Source: DUAG01 sp046756865 (lineage in GTDB: Bacteria; Nitrospirota; Nitrospiria; SBBL01; JAADHI01). Taken from it: a DNA stretch of 31,057 bases. The number at the start of each line of letters is the position of its first letter. Positions within the stretch are counted from its first letter, which is position 1. Position numbers and translations under genes: made by a program. This document shows, piece by piece, positions 1 through 8,734 of the stretch. The stretch lies in NCBI GenBank assembly GCA_046756865.1, contig JBHHXE010000008.1, positions 1 to 31,057 of the forward strand. Direction: 5' to 3'. The notes under the pieces are model-generated. The model was not told the origin of the DNA and ran no database searches. It saw nothing but the letters and a program-made list of their open reading frames with translations.

Positions 1-1730
1 CCGCCGTCCAGATGGTGGCGCGTGATATCAGTCAACGAAAAACAGGCGAAGAAAAACTCCGGCGTCAGGCAACCGCATTCCATGAGCTTCACGGGATTCA
101 CACAGGGACGGTGTTGCTTGAAGAAAAAATGTTGTATAGCAGGGTGGTCTCTGGCCTTGCGAAGCTCTTTGAGGTACCGATCGTCAGTTTAGAAAGTTGT
201 AAGCCTTCGGGAATATCGACCCTTGCCCAATGGGACCATGGGAACATAAAAAAGGACATTCCCGATTCTGAAGCCAAGGCCGATAGTCCTTGTTGGGAGA
301 TCCGTCAAAAGAGGATTCCCGTGCAGTACAATGGTCCATTGGAAAAACATTTTCCCTGTAGTGACTTCCTGTCCAAGGGGTCTTTTCAGTCCTATTTAGG
401 GGTTCCTGTGATTTCAAGTCAGGGAGAGGTTGTGAATGTCATCTCCCTCTTGGACCATAATCTGAGAAAGTTTTCCCAGGATGACATTGAAATTGTACAA
501 CTCTTCGGCCAGGTGATTGGCGCTTTCCTTGAGCGGAAAGAGATGGAAGAAAGGCACCAGCATGGACAGAAAATCGAGGCGGTCGGCCAGCTTGCTGGCG
601 GCGTCGCACATGAGTTTAACAATCTACTGACGGTCATTACCGGATATTTGCACCTGGCTATTTCGAAAATCCCTCCCGGTTCTCCTCTCATGCCGCACCT
701 GGCCTGTATCGATCAGAGTGCCAGCCGCGCGGCCAAGTTGACCCAACAAATCCTTGCCTTCAGCCGTCAAAGCCCCATTGACCTTCATCCCGGAGATTTG
801 GAGAATATCGTGCGAGAGGTTGTTGGCCTTCTTCAGCAAACCATTGATCGAAGGATTTTGCTCACAGTAAAGGCTGCGCAGAAATTACAGACTGTTCTCA
901 TCGATGACGATTCGATGAGCCAGGTGGTGATGAATCTTCTTGTGAATGCGCGAGATGCTTTAATTGGCCAGATAGCTCAGGAAACCGCCGAGAGTGGAAC
1001 ATCAGGAAGGCGGCCAATGATCCGGATTAGATTGGACGATGTGCGGATAGAGGTAGACTTTTGCCGGTCTCACCCCGGAATGGAAGTGGGAGATTATGTG
1101 CGCCTTATTGTCGAAGATAATGGCCCGGGGATTGATCCGGAAATTCGTGGCCGTATTTTTGAACCCTTTTTCTCAACAAAAGAAATTGGAGAAGGGACCG
1201 GCCTTGGCCTGTCAACAACGTATGGAATCGTTAAACAGCACGGTGGCTGGATCGGACTCGCAGAGACATCGAGAGAATGGACTTGTTTTGAGGTCTATCT
1301 TCCCTGTGTGAAGGAACTGCCCGAAGAAAAGGACCCTGAGGTGAGGGGGACGGTAAAAGGCGGAACGGAAAGAATCCTATTTGTTGATGATGAAACTTTT
1401 ATACGGCAATTGGGACGGTCAATCCTGAGCAAATGCGGTTATTCGGTTCGCCTGGCCTCGAATGGAAGCATGGCTGTGAAAATCTTTAAGAAGGACATGG
1501 AGAATATCGACCTTGTGATTCTGGACCTGACACTGCCTGGAATGTCCGGTTGGGAGGTTTTCTCTCAACTTCGTGTAATCAATCCCTCAATCAAAGTTAT
1601 TATATCCAGCGGCCACCACATTCCTGAAGACAGCTCCATCCAACGGGATGCTGAGGTTGATTTTTTTCTAAAGCCCTACCGGCCCGATCAATTGGCCAAA
1701 AAAGTCCGCGAGGTTCTGGACAGACCTTAA
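1..1730 (+). CDS. Hybrid sensor histidine kinase/response regulator (PAS-GAF-HisKA-HATPase-REC), 5'-truncated
   Basis: The reading frame is open from the first bases (first whole codon at 3), so the N-terminus lies outside the window. Counting from the Met at nt 12, the first ~20 residues are the end of a PAS/PAC domain (ARDISQRK). A GAF-like sensor follows (~30-175). HisKA carries AHEFNNLL with phospho-acceptor His200. The HATPase has an N box (NLLVNARDAL), a G1 box (DNGPGI) and a G2 box (GTGLGLS). The C-terminal receiver has the acidic pocket (FVDDE), phospho-acceptor Asp505 (VILDLTLPGM) and the conserved Lys in FFLKPY. All catalytic boxes are intact, so the encoded protein should autophosphorylate and pass phosphate to its own receiver. 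The signal is unknown; no membrane segment is visible in this part. The stop codon (1728-1730) coincides with the target duplication of a small mobile element that begins at the next base. The downstream GGDEF-EAL gene has its own predicted promoter, so co-transcription is uncertain. Confidence 0.93.
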   Translation, partial: AVQMVARDISQRKTGEEKLRRQATAFHELHGIHTGTVLLEEKMLYSRVVSGLAKLFEVPIVSLESCKPSGISTLAQWDHGNIKKDIPDSEAKADSPCWEIRQKRIPVQYNGPLEKHFPCSDFLSKGSFQSYLGVPVISSQGEVVNVISLLDHNLRKFSQDDIEIVQLFGQVIGAFLERKEMEERHQHGQKIEAVGQLAGGVAHEFNNLLTVITGYLHLAISKIPPGSPLMPHLACIDQSASRAAKLTQQILAFSRQSPIDLHPGDLENIVREVVGLLQQTIDRRILLTVKAAQKLQTVLIDDDSMSQVVMNLLVNARDALIGQIAQETAESGTSGRRPMIRIRLDDVRIEVDFCRSHPGMEVGDYVRLIVEDNGPGIDPEIRGRIFEPFFSTKEIGEGTGLGLSTTYGIVKQHGGWIGLAETSREWTCFEVYLPCVKELPEEKDPEVRGTVKGGTERILFVDDETFIRQLGRSILSKCGYSVRLASNGSMAVKIFKKDMENIDLVILDLTLPGMSGWEVFSQLRVINPSIKVIISSGHHIPEDSSIQRDAEVDFFLKPYRPDQLAKKVREVLDRP

Positions 1731-1890
1731 GGAAGCTCTGAATAAGTCATGAATTGTTTTTTTAAGGGCAATCATGTCCCGTTTCCACCTTGCAAATCTT
1801 GAAAATAGCGGGCTATGCTCTGCGATTTGCGCCTTGAATCGAAACATTTTATCTCCTGAAAAATTCAACCCGGACTTCATCAGGGCTTCC
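1731..1890. mobile_element. IS5-like MITE (160 bp) with 18-bp terminal inverted repeats and TTAA target duplication
   Basis: The left end GGAAGCTCTGAATAAGTC (1731-1748) is an inverted copy of the right end (1873-1890, reverse complement GGAAGCCCTGATGAAGTC), with 15 of 18 positions identical. Both ends are flanked by TTAA (1727-1730 and 1891-1894), which fits the YTAR target duplication known for the IS5 group. The tips also resemble the GGAAG..GAATAAG ends of IS5-type elements as I remember them. The interior folds back on the same centre (1810.5): ATAGC/GCTAT at 1805-1816, GCAAATC/GATTTGC at 1792-1798 and 1824-1830, and GTTTC/GAAAC at 1781-1785 and 1841-1845. No transposase is encoded, so it would need to be mobilised in trans. 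It abuts the stop codon of the upstream kinase; the TAA stop is part of the duplicated TTAA. The remaining gap to the next gene (1895-2046) holds a promoter and small hairpins. Confidence 0.68.
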
Positions 1891-1950
1891 TTAAGCTGTT
1901 TTTGATTCTTTTCTCCCTTCAAAAGACAGTGTTTCTTTTTTATTCGCCCG

Positions 1951-1978
1951 TTGACAAGCCAAAAAGGGATGATAGACT
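1951..1978 (+). promoter_or_regulatory. Predicted sigma70-type promoter for the GGDEF-EAL gene
   Basis: TTGACA (1951-1956) is followed after 16 nt by TAGACT (1973-1978, 4 of 6 consensus positions). This would give a leader of roughly 60 nt. The leader contains two copies of the palindrome GATATC (2003-2008 and 2016-2021) that can pair as a 6-bp hairpin. The -35 is perfect and the -10 is moderate. Confidence 0.45.
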
Positions 1979-2046
1979 TTATGTCTGGCACCTGTTTCCG
2001 GTGATATCTGCGCCCGATATCGTTTATTCATCCTATAAGGCCGTCC

Positions 2047-5019
2047 ATGTCTTCATTTATTGATCTCAAAGGCATAAACCGGATGGAAAAAATCCCTCTA
2101 TCCCGACCGAGTTGGCAGGGGATTTACTACATCCTTGCTGTCTTTAATCTTGTGAGTATCCTTCTCAGTGTCTATCTCATGCACGGAATTATGGAGACCT
2201 ACAATCACTCCATGGACGAGACACAGGTCTGGGTGGATCGTCTGAACCGGTATTCTTCTCTTCGTCGTTTAAGCGGTATGGTGAATGCCCCCGGAAAGCG
2301 GGTCTTTGCTTCTGGGGACGTGATTTCTGAATCCGAAGATATGAAAATGGCGAGCCTTGCATTTTACCGCGAGATGGCACTGGTGAAGGAAGAGCTCCGC
2401 CTGAATTTGCAAAATCCGGAAGGGGTGGCGCTTTTGGAGGATCTTGATGAAATCGAAAAAGGAATTGATGAGGTCGTCTCTGGGGCGGAGGAGATATTCC
2501 TTTCCTTCTCTTGGGATCATCTGGAGGTGGCCGCCAGGCAGATGGCATCGATGGATCGTCTCTATTCCAAGGCGGATGAGAGGTTCACGGCTCTCCTGAA
2601 TCGTGTTCATCAGGCCCAGATATCTAATTTTTACCGCAACAACGCAAAGGCAGGCTTTCTGCAAAGATTCGAGTATGTCCTGGCAGGATTTATCCTGGTG
2701 ATGGTTTGCGGAGCGACTTTTTATGGGCGAAAGCTGTTTCTTCAAGTGGAGGAGACCGCGCGGGAAAGAGAAGACCATCTGAAGGCCTTAGGCAGGAGCG
2801 ACGAGCGATTTCAGATTGTGGCACGCGCGACCAATGATGCGGTATGGGACTGGAATCTCCTGACGGGCCGCGTGGAATGGAACATGAACGTTCAAACTCT
2901 CTTTCGGTATCCGAAGAGCGAGGTCGGCCACGACATTCATTGGCGGAATGCACAGATTCATCCGGAGGATCGTGAACGGACGCTGGCCGGGATCCAAAGT
3001 GTGATTGATCTAGGTAGAAAATACTGGTCGGAAGAATACCGTTTTCGAAGGAAAACGGGTGATTACGCAGATATCATTGACAGAGGCTACGTTGTTCAGG
3101 ATGACTCGGGACTTCCGGTGAGGGTCATCGGTGCCATGATGGATATTACTGAACGTAAACGTGTTGAGCGGCGCCTTGATCAAGAGAGATCTTTCGTACA
3201 ATTATTGGAGTTGGTCACGGTTGCTGCAAATGAGGCCACCACAGTCGAAGAGGCGATTAGCGTCGTCGTTTACCAGGTGTGTGCCCACACTGGTTGGCCG
3301 GTTGGGCACGCCTTTCTGAAAGCTGGAGCGGAATCCGGAGAGCTATACCCTACTGATGTGTGGCATATGGATCATCCCCAGTTGTATGACTCACTACGGA
3401 AAATCACAGAATCACCTTCTTTTTCTGCAGAGGCGGGTTTACCGGGCCGGGTCCTTTCGACGGGGAACCCGGTCTTTATCGAGGATGTTGCATCGGATTC
3501 CAAGCTTCCGAGGGTAAAAGGGTTTATCGAGGTTGGTATAAAGACCGGTTTTGCCTTTCCCTTGTTGGTGGGGCGGGAGGTTGTGGGTGTTTTGGAGTTT
3601 TTCTCTCCCACGGCTTTGAAACGGGAGGAATCTTTTTTGAATGTCATGGCCTATGTCGGCACCCTCCTTGGGAGGGTTGTAGAACGGAAGCGTGCCGAGG
3701 CAAAACTTCACCATTCTGCTCATTATGACGCTTTGACGCAACTGCCAAATCGCGCCCTGTTTCACGATCGACTCGAACAGGTGATGCTGCACGTTCGCCG
3801 GCATGAGCGCCTGGTCGCTCTTTTCTTTATTGATCTTGATCGCTTTAAAGTGATTAACGATACGCTGGGACATATCGTCGGAGATCAGTTGCTGAAGGCC
3901 GTGGCCAAGTTGCTGGAAACATGCGTGCGCCCCGGGGACACCGTCTCCCGTTTCGGTGGTGATGAATTTGTATTGATCCTTTCGGACATTGCAAAAGTAG
4001 AAGATGTAAGCATAATTTCCGACAAGATTTTACATGCCTTCTCGAAGCCCTTTTTCATAGAGGGTCACGAGTTGTTCATCTCGGCCTGTATCGGTGGGAG
4101 TCTTTATCCGGCGGATGGGGACAATTCTAATGATCTCCTGAAAAAGGCTGATATTGCGATGCGTCAGGCAAAAGAGTGCGGGAGAAACAACTTTCAGTAC
4201 TATTCATCTACGAAGGATATGCGAACAATTGCTTCTCTGACAATGGAGAATAATCTTCAGCGGGCGATCGAGCGGGAGGAGTTGCTCTTACATTATCAGC
4301 CTCAGGTGGATATTGCCTCAGGACGGGTGGTCGGGATGGAAGCCCTCGTGCGGTGGAACCATCCTGAGATGGGGCTGGTGTCGCCTGGAAAATTCATCCC
4401 TCTGGCGGAAGAGACGGGATTGATTGTTCCGATCGGAGAGTGGGTTCTCCGAACGGCCTGCAAGCAGAATCGGGCCTGGCAGGAGATTGGCCTTCCACCT
4501 ATCCGCGTGGCGGTTAACGTCTCCATGCGTCAGTTCCAAACGAACAATTTTATAGATATCGTTTTGAAGGCTTTGAAGGAATGTCGGCTGGATCCTCATT
4601 TCCTGGAGATGGAGTTAACCGAAAGTCTCCTGGCACAAAAAGAGGGGGGGGAGACGGCTGCCCAATTACAAGAATTGGGCAATAAAGGGATTGCGATCAC
4701 AATCGACGACTTTGGGACGGGATATTCGTCACTGAGTTACTTGAAGCGATTCCCGATCAGTTGTTTGAAAGTCGACCAGTCCTTCGTCCAGTCGGTGACA
4801 TTGGGCGCGAACGATGCCGCCATTGCAAAAGCCGTCGTCCGAATGGCCCAAAGTTTAAATCTTCGGACCCTTGCAGAGGGGGTTGAGACGGCAGAACAAC
4901 TTGCCTATTTTCGCTCAATACATTGTGATGAAGTGCAAGGATACTTCATCGCCCGGCCTGTTTCGGTTGAAAAGGCCGAGGAGTTCCTCGTAAGCTCCCT
5001 GAAAAATGTAGGAAGTTGA
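2047..5019 (+). CDS. Membrane-bound PAS-GAF-GGDEF-EAL protein (diguanylate cyclase/c-di-GMP phosphodiesterase)
   Basis: This 990-residue protein should control cyclic di-GMP at the inner membrane. The order is TM1 (~26-46), a mostly helical periplasmic sensor (~47-207), TM2 (~209-228), PAS/PAC (~255-370), GAF (~385-550), GGDEF (~559-720) and EAL (~735-980). The cyclase motif GGDEF is exact at 637-641, and an inhibitory RxxD site (RPGD, 628-631) lies five residues before it. This predicts active, product-inhibited synthesis of c-di-GMP from GTP. The phosphodiesterase half keeps EAL (765-767), NVS, ELTES, IDDFGTGYSS, LKVD, EGVE and EVQGY, i.e. the usual metal and catalytic residues. Both activities therefore look possible, with the periplasmic, PAS and GAF inputs presumably deciding the balance. 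TAAGG at 2036-2040 gives a ribosome site 6 nt before the ATG. The adjacent upstream kinase may belong to the same signalling theme, but a MITE and a promoter separate them. Confidence 0.95.
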   Translation: MSSFIDLKGINRMEKIPLSRPSWQGIYYILAVFNLVSILLSVYLMHGIMETYNHSMDETQVWVDRLNRYSSLRRLSGMVNAPGKRVFASGDVISESEDMKMASLAFYREMALVKEELRLNLQNPEGVALLEDLDEIEKGIDEVVSGAEEIFLSFSWDHLEVAARQMASMDRLYSKADERFTALLNRVHQAQISNFYRNNAKAGFLQRFEYVLAGFILVMVCGATFYGRKLFLQVEETAREREDHLKALGRSDERFQIVARATNDAVWDWNLLTGRVEWNMNVQTLFRYPKSEVGHDIHWRNAQIHPEDRERTLAGIQSVIDLGRKYWSEEYRFRRKTGDYADIIDRGYVVQDDSGLPVRVIGAMMDITERKRVERRLDQERSFVQLLELVTVAANEATTVEEAISVVVYQVCAHTGWPVGHAFLKAGAESGELYPTDVWHMDHPQLYDSLRKITESPSFSAEAGLPGRVLSTGNPVFIEDVASDSKLPRVKGFIEVGIKTGFAFPLLVGREVVGVLEFFSPTALKREESFLNVMAYVGTLLGRVVERKRAEAKLHHSAHYDALTQLPNRALFHDRLEQVMLHVRRHERLVALFFIDLDRFKVINDTLGHIVGDQLLKAVAKLLETCVRPGDTVSRFGGDEFVLILSDIAKVEDVSIISDKILHAFSKPFFIEGHELFISACIGGSLYPADGDNSNDLLKKADIAMRQAKECGRNNFQYYSSTKDMRTIASLTMENNLQRAIEREELLLHYQPQVDIASGRVVGMEALVRWNHPEMGLVSPGKFIPLAEETGLIVPIGEWVLRTACKQNRAWQEIGLPPIRVAVNVSMRQFQTNNFIDIVLKALKECRLDPHFLEMELTESLLAQKEGGETAAQLQELGNKGIAITIDDFGTGYSSLSYLKRFPISCLKVDQSFVQSVTLGANDAAIAKAVVRMAQSLNLRTLAEGVETAEQLAYFRSIHCDEVQGYFIARPVSVEKAEEFLVSSLKNVGS

Positions 5020-5102
5020 CCGCCGCACTGCGTCTGGGCCTATTGTTCTTTCAGGATGGAGCTGGTGGGGGCATGAAGATGAGGGCTTGGCTTGCTAACG
5101 GG

Positions 5103-5143
5103 CTGAAGCATCCCCGCCCAGAGTCAGGACGGGGATGCTTCAG
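5103..5143. terminator. Long hairpin between convergent genes, probable bidirectional terminator
   Basis: Arms at 5103-5119 and 5127-5143 pair over 17 positions with a single mismatch around a 7-nt loop; each arm carries CTGAAGCATCCCCG or its complement. The hairpin lies between the end of the GGDEF-EAL gene (5019) and the end of the OmpA-like gene (5152), which converge here. Neither side has a clear T-run, so it is not a textbook intrinsic terminator. It may act by its very stable stem, or stabilise 3' ends. Confidence 0.6.
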
Positions 5144-5151
5144 ATCTCTCT

Positions 5152-6195
5152 CTATTCTGTAATCTTCTGGATATCTTTTGGAAACAATACAATCTCGATT
5201 CGCCTGTTTCGTTGTTTTCCTTCCTCAGTGTCATTCGACGCGATAGGACGGTACTGAGACAGGCCGAGCGCGATAAGGTTGTTTGGATCCACCCCTTGTT
5301 CTGAAAGAAAACGAACGACTTGGGTTGCCCGTGACGTGGAGAGTTCCCAGTTGGTCGGAAACTTCTTTTTTATTCTCGGCCCGATCGGGACATTGTCGGT
5401 ATGTCCTTCAATCCGGATATCATTCTCTTTGACACTCTTTAAAACAGAGCTGACCTTTGCAAGGACGGCCTTCCCTTTATTTGTGACCTCGCTGCTTCCT
5501 GAAGAAAAAAGGATCTTATCAACGATTTCAACTGTAAGCCGATTTTTTATCTGAGAAATTTTGATGCTTCCTTCAGAGATCTCTTTTTTGAGTCGGCCAA
5601 CCAGGTTCTTTCGTGCCTTGTTCGATTCCTTCAGTTCCCGCTCTCTTTGGGCTGCCTCTTCTTGCGTCACCTGAAAGCGCTCACGGACCTTGTCTAGGAT
5701 CCGTCCGATGTTGGCCAATTCTGCATCGCGCTCTGAAAGAAGGTCCTGAAGCGCGAGGTGAGCCTGAACCCGTTCAGCAAGCTCCGCTTCAAGGGATGCA
5801 ATTTCCTGTTTCTTTTTCCTAATGTCAGTTTCGTGCTCTCCTTTTAGCTTGATCATCTTGTTTTTTAATTCTTGCTGTGTCTTGCTGCCCATATCCTTTG
5901 ACAGGGCCAATTGCTCTTCCAGAACCCCGATACGGTTGCCCAGGGTGGTTTCCTGGTCAGCGGCAGCCTGCCTGGCGTCCGCTAGGTTGGATTCTGTCAT
6001 CTTAAGCTGTCTTTTCAGCTTGGAGAGTTCTTCTTCAAGCATGGCCCGTTTGCGGGTTTGGTTTTGTAATTGTTCGGAAAGGGATTGTGTCTCCGCAACT
6101 TGCGTCTCAAAACGGCTTTTGGTTACGCACCCTCCGAAAAGAAAAGGAATAAGGACTGATGTCGCTGCGATCCATCTGAATGTTTGTTGTTTCAT
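5152..6195 (-). CDS. OmpA-family lipoprotein with long coiled coil (peptidoglycan-binding)
   Basis: This 347-residue protein begins with a signal peptide ending in the lipobox LFGGC (Cys23), so it should be lipidated, most likely in the outer membrane. Residues ~30-215 are Glu/Lys/Gln-rich heptads typical of a long coiled coil. The C-terminal OmpA-like domain (~225-340) has FSSGSSEV, IEGHTDNVPIG and NWELSTSRATQVVRFL, the last matching the peptidoglycan-binding signature NxxLSxxRAxxVxxxL. The architecture resembles cell-wall tethers of the Pal/YiaD or MotB-like class; no motor-protein feature is seen. The ribosome site AAGGAGGG (complement of 6202-6209) lies 6 nt before the ATG and fixes the start. 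It is the last gene of the minus-strand run from ubiC, 44 nt after the diheme FGE-like gene, and may be co-transcribed. A direct functional link to quinones is not visible. Confidence 0.92.
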   Translation of the reverse strand: MKQQTFRWIAATSVLIPFLFGGCVTKSRFETQVAETQSLSEQLQNQTRKRAMLEEELSKLKRQLKMTESNLADARQAAADQETTLGNRIGVLEEQLALSKDMGSKTQQELKNKMIKLKGEHETDIRKKKQEIASLEAELAERVQAHLALQDLLSERDAELANIGRILDKVRERFQVTQEEAAQRERELKESNKARKNLVGRLKKEISEGSIKISQIKNRLTVEIVDKILFSSGSSEVTNKGKAVLAKVSSVLKSVKENDIRIEGHTDNVPIGPRIKKKFPTNWELSTSRATQVVRFLSEQGVDPNNLIALGLSQYRPIASNDTEEGKQRNRRIEIVLFPKDIQKITE

Positions 6196-6239
6196 GGTGT
6201 GCCCTCCTTACCATTAAGTCATTTCACCGACGGGTCTGC

Positions 6240-7259
6240 TTAACTCTGGATTTGTGTATCGCTAGCACATCGGAAGCCGAATCCCTTATTCCTTATTTCC
6301 GGTGTGAAGCGGCTTCTGTTGTAGACCGGAGAGGAAAGGCCACAACCGTAGGACATGCAATTATACCAGGACCCTCCCCTGAGGACCTTGTTTCTTCTGC
6401 CGTAGTGAATGTTGTTGACTCGATTCCCGGGGTAGGGGAGGTACCAGCTGCTGGTCCACTCATAGACGTTCCCGGCCATATCGTATAAGCCGTAGGGGCT
6501 TTTTCCATTTTCGAAGCTCCCGACGGGCATGGTCCCTCCTTTCGACACCGCTATTCCCTTTGAGAGTGAATGTTGGGGGGTGTTTGCTTTGTTGGCGTCG
6601 AACTGAACACCCCAGGGGAAATGCCGTTGGTCGGTTCCTCTTGCGGCCTTCTCCCACTCAGCTTCTGTCGGGAGACGTTTTCCCTTCCATTTGCAAAATG
6701 CAACCGCTTCATGCCAACTGACGTAAACAACAGGATGATTGGCCTTTCCAGGCGGATAGGTCCCTCTCCGCCAAAGGAGGGGCGTGGACGTTCCGGTCGC
6801 CTTGATATACTCTTCGTAGTGGGCGTTGGTGGTTTCATAAAGATCCATATAAAAGGCATTTACCTCAACGATATGGGCAGGGCCTTCATCTTCGTTGCCT
6901 TCACCTTCCGCTGCCGGTCGTCCCGGACTCCCCATCGTAAAAGGACCTTCCGGAATCAGGACCAAAGTCTGCGGGATGATCTTTTCTCCAGGGGCTTGGA
7001 GGGGCTGCGAGATCGGGAGGACACGTGCCGGAAGTTTCGGATTTGTCCCATGACACTCCTGGCATTCGGGGTTGGAGATGTCGGTCAGCAAACTTGAGGT
7101 GTCTGCATGACAATGCCGACACTCTCCTTCCAGCTTTTGTTTTTCTATCAGCAGGCTTGCCGCCCGCAAGCCTTGCGGGATGAGATTGCTTGTGATCGAC
7201 AGGGAGAAAGAAAGAGAGAGGAGGATCACAAACCAGAAGCTGACCTGATTTACGCTCAT
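6240..7259 (-). CDS. FGE/SUMF1-fold protein with N-terminal diheme c-type motif
   Basis: The N-terminus has one hydrophobic stretch (~8-25, export signal or anchor), then two heme c attachment motifs, CRHCH (47-51) and CQECH (66-70). A formylglycine-generating-enzyme (FGE-sulfatase) domain follows (~98-335). Family marks are IPEGPFTMGS, YVSWHEAVAFCKW, RLPTEAEWEKAARGTD, PWG, GNVYEWT, VLRGGSW and GFRCASD. Active FGEs use two cysteines just after the GGS turn. Here Cys301 and Cys306 have the right mutual spacing (C-x4-C), but the pair sits one residue further from GGS than in human SUMF1 as I recall it, so activity is uncertain. The protein should be periplasmic, because heme c is attached there. 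The ATG overlaps the ubiD stop by 4 nt (ATGA), with GGGGA 7 nt upstream, indicating translational coupling. The substrate is unknown; it may be an oxygen- or metal-dependent enzyme, or an electron-transfer partner that uses the FGE fold structurally. Confidence 0.88.
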   Translation of the reverse strand: MSVNQVSFWFVILLSLSFSLSITSNLIPQGLRAASLLIEKQKLEGECRHCHADTSSLLTDISNPECQECHGTNPKLPARVLPISQPLQAPGEKIIPQTLVLIPEGPFTMGSPGRPAAEGEGNEDEGPAHIVEVNAFYMDLYETTNAHYEEYIKATGTSTPLLWRRGTYPPGKANHPVVYVSWHEAVAFCKWKGKRLPTEAEWEKAARGTDQRHFPWGVQFDANKANTPQHSLSKGIAVSKGGTMPVGSFENGKSPYGLYDMAGNVYEWTSSWYLPYPGNRVNNIHYGRRNKVLRGGSWYNCMSYGCGLSSPVYNRSRFTPEIRNKGFGFRCASDTQIQS

Positions 7260-8722
7260 CGGTCGATCCCCAACTCATCCCACATCTGATCGATCTTCTG
7301 AACAACCTGTGGGTCCATCTCGATCGGTTTACCCCATTCCCGTTTTGTTTCAGGATATATTTTTGTTGTTGCATCAATCCCCATCTTTGAGCCGAGTCCC
7401 GGTTCGGATGAAGCGAAGTCGAGATAGTCGATCGGCGTGTTCTCGATGATGAAGGTGTCTCTTGCCGGATCAACCTGCGTGGAAATCGCCCAGATGACAT
7501 CCTCCCACTTTCGAATGTTGATATCAAGGTCTACAATGATAATGTACTTAACATATAGAAATTGTTTAAGAAATCCCCATATTCCCATGATAACCCGCTT
7601 GGCATGGCCCGGAAATTCTTTCTTCATAGAGATGACGGCGACACGGTAAGAACAGGCCTCCATCGGGAGGTGGAAATCGCCAATTTCAGGGAAGTGCTCT
7701 TTCAGAAGTGGGAGGAAAATCTTGTTTAACACTAGACCGACCACGGCATCCTCACGCGGCGGGCGTCCTGTTGTGGTTGTGAGATAGATCGGATCTCGCC
7801 GATGCGTAATACATTTGATTTGGAAGATCGGGAAAGACTCGACGGCGTTGTAGAAACCGGTATGGTCTCCATGAGGCCCTTCTTCCGCCATTTCTCCAGG
7901 ATGAATTTCTCCTTCAATGATAATCTCGCTGGTGGCAGGAACTTCGAGGTCGATGGTCTTGCATCGGACGAGGTCAAGCTGTTTCTTCCGAAGAAGTCCT
8001 GCAAAGTGATATTCTCCGATTTGATCCGGGACCGGAGTAACTGCGGCGATGGTTGTGGCCGGGTCGCAGCCAATGGCAACGGCCACCGGCATCGGTTTGC
8101 TCTGAGCCATCCATTCCCGATAGTGCTTTGCCCCGCCGCGATGTTCGAGCCAGCGCATGATTGTGGTCTTTTTGTCGAGCTGCTGCATCCTGTAAATGCC
8201 GACGTTGTATTTATCGTCTTCTTTAGAAGGGGATCGTGTAATAACGAGGGGCCATGTGATCAGGGGGGCGGCATCATCGGGCCAACAGTGAAGGATCGGG
8301 AATTGATCGAGGTCGATCTCATCCTCTTTCAGAACGACCTCCTGGCAGGGCGCCCGGAGGCTGCGCCTGGGAGAAAGATGGAGGATTCTTGCGTAAAAGG
8401 GGAGGTGCTTCACCGCATCGATAAATCCTTTCGGCGGTTCAGGGTGTTGGAGAAAGGCCAGGAATTCCCCGATCTCATAGAGCCCCGACTCATCCGTATT
8501 CAATCCGAGTGCAACCCGCTCAATCGTGCCGTAGAGGTTGATGAGTACCGGCATGCGGTGTCCTTTAACATTTTCGAAGAGAAGGGCGGGCCCTCCGCGC
8601 TCAATGACCCGGTTGTAGATCTCTGTGATTTCGAGTTTTGCATCGACCTCTTTTTTAATGCGAATGAGCTGACCGACTTCTTCGAGGTGATTAATATATT
8701 GGCGCAGATCCTGGTAAGCCAA
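7256..8722 (-). CDS. ubiD: UbiD-family decarboxylase (3-polyprenyl-4-hydroxybenzoate carboxy-lyase)
   Basis: This 488-residue protein has the length and motifs of UbiD enzymes, which use prenylated FMN to remove the carboxyl group from polyprenyl-hydroxybenzoate. The signature NVGIYRMQ (173-180) contains the cofactor-binding Asn and catalytic Arg178, and EEGPHGDHTG (280-289) carries the acidic residues of the active site. The start is a TTG at 8720-8722, supported by AGGAGG (complement of 8728-8733) 5 nt before it. It lies 12 nt after the ubiA stop and overlaps the next gene by 4 nt. UbiX, needed to make prenyl-FMN, is not in the window and must be elsewhere. The neighbours ubiA and ubiC make a 4-hydroxybenzoate-derived quinone more likely than the futalosine route (which uses the related MqnL), but UbiD relatives also act on other aromatic acids. 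Confidence 0.92.
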   Translation of the reverse strand: MAYQDLRQYINHLEEVGQLIRIKKEVDAKLEITEIYNRVIERGGPALLFENVKGHRMPVLINLYGTIERVALGLNTDESGLYEIGEFLAFLQHPEPPKGFIDAVKHLPFYARILHLSPRRSLRAPCQEVVLKEDEIDLDQFPILHCWPDDAAPLITWPLVITRSPSKEDDKYNVGIYRMQQLDKKTTIMRWLEHRGGAKHYREWMAQSKPMPVAVAIGCDPATTIAAVTPVPDQIGEYHFAGLLRKKQLDLVRCKTIDLEVPATSEIIIEGEIHPGEMAEEGPHGDHTGFYNAVESFPIFQIKCITHRRDPIYLTTTTGRPPREDAVVGLVLNKIFLPLLKEHFPEIGDFHLPMEACSYRVAVISMKKEFPGHAKRVIMGIWGFLKQFLYVKYIIIVDLDINIRKWEDVIWAISTQVDPARDTFIIENTPIDYLDFASSEPGLGSKMGIDATTKIYPETKREWGKPIEMDPQVVQKIDQMWDELGIDR

Positions 8723-8734
8723 AGTTGCCTCCTC

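Noticed and set aside
1668..1991. Minus-strand frame of 107 codons downstream of the histidine kinase
   Set aside because: It runs through the fold-back element and into the antisense of the kinase end, has no ribosome site or recognisable domain, and is better explained by the MITE-like repeat.
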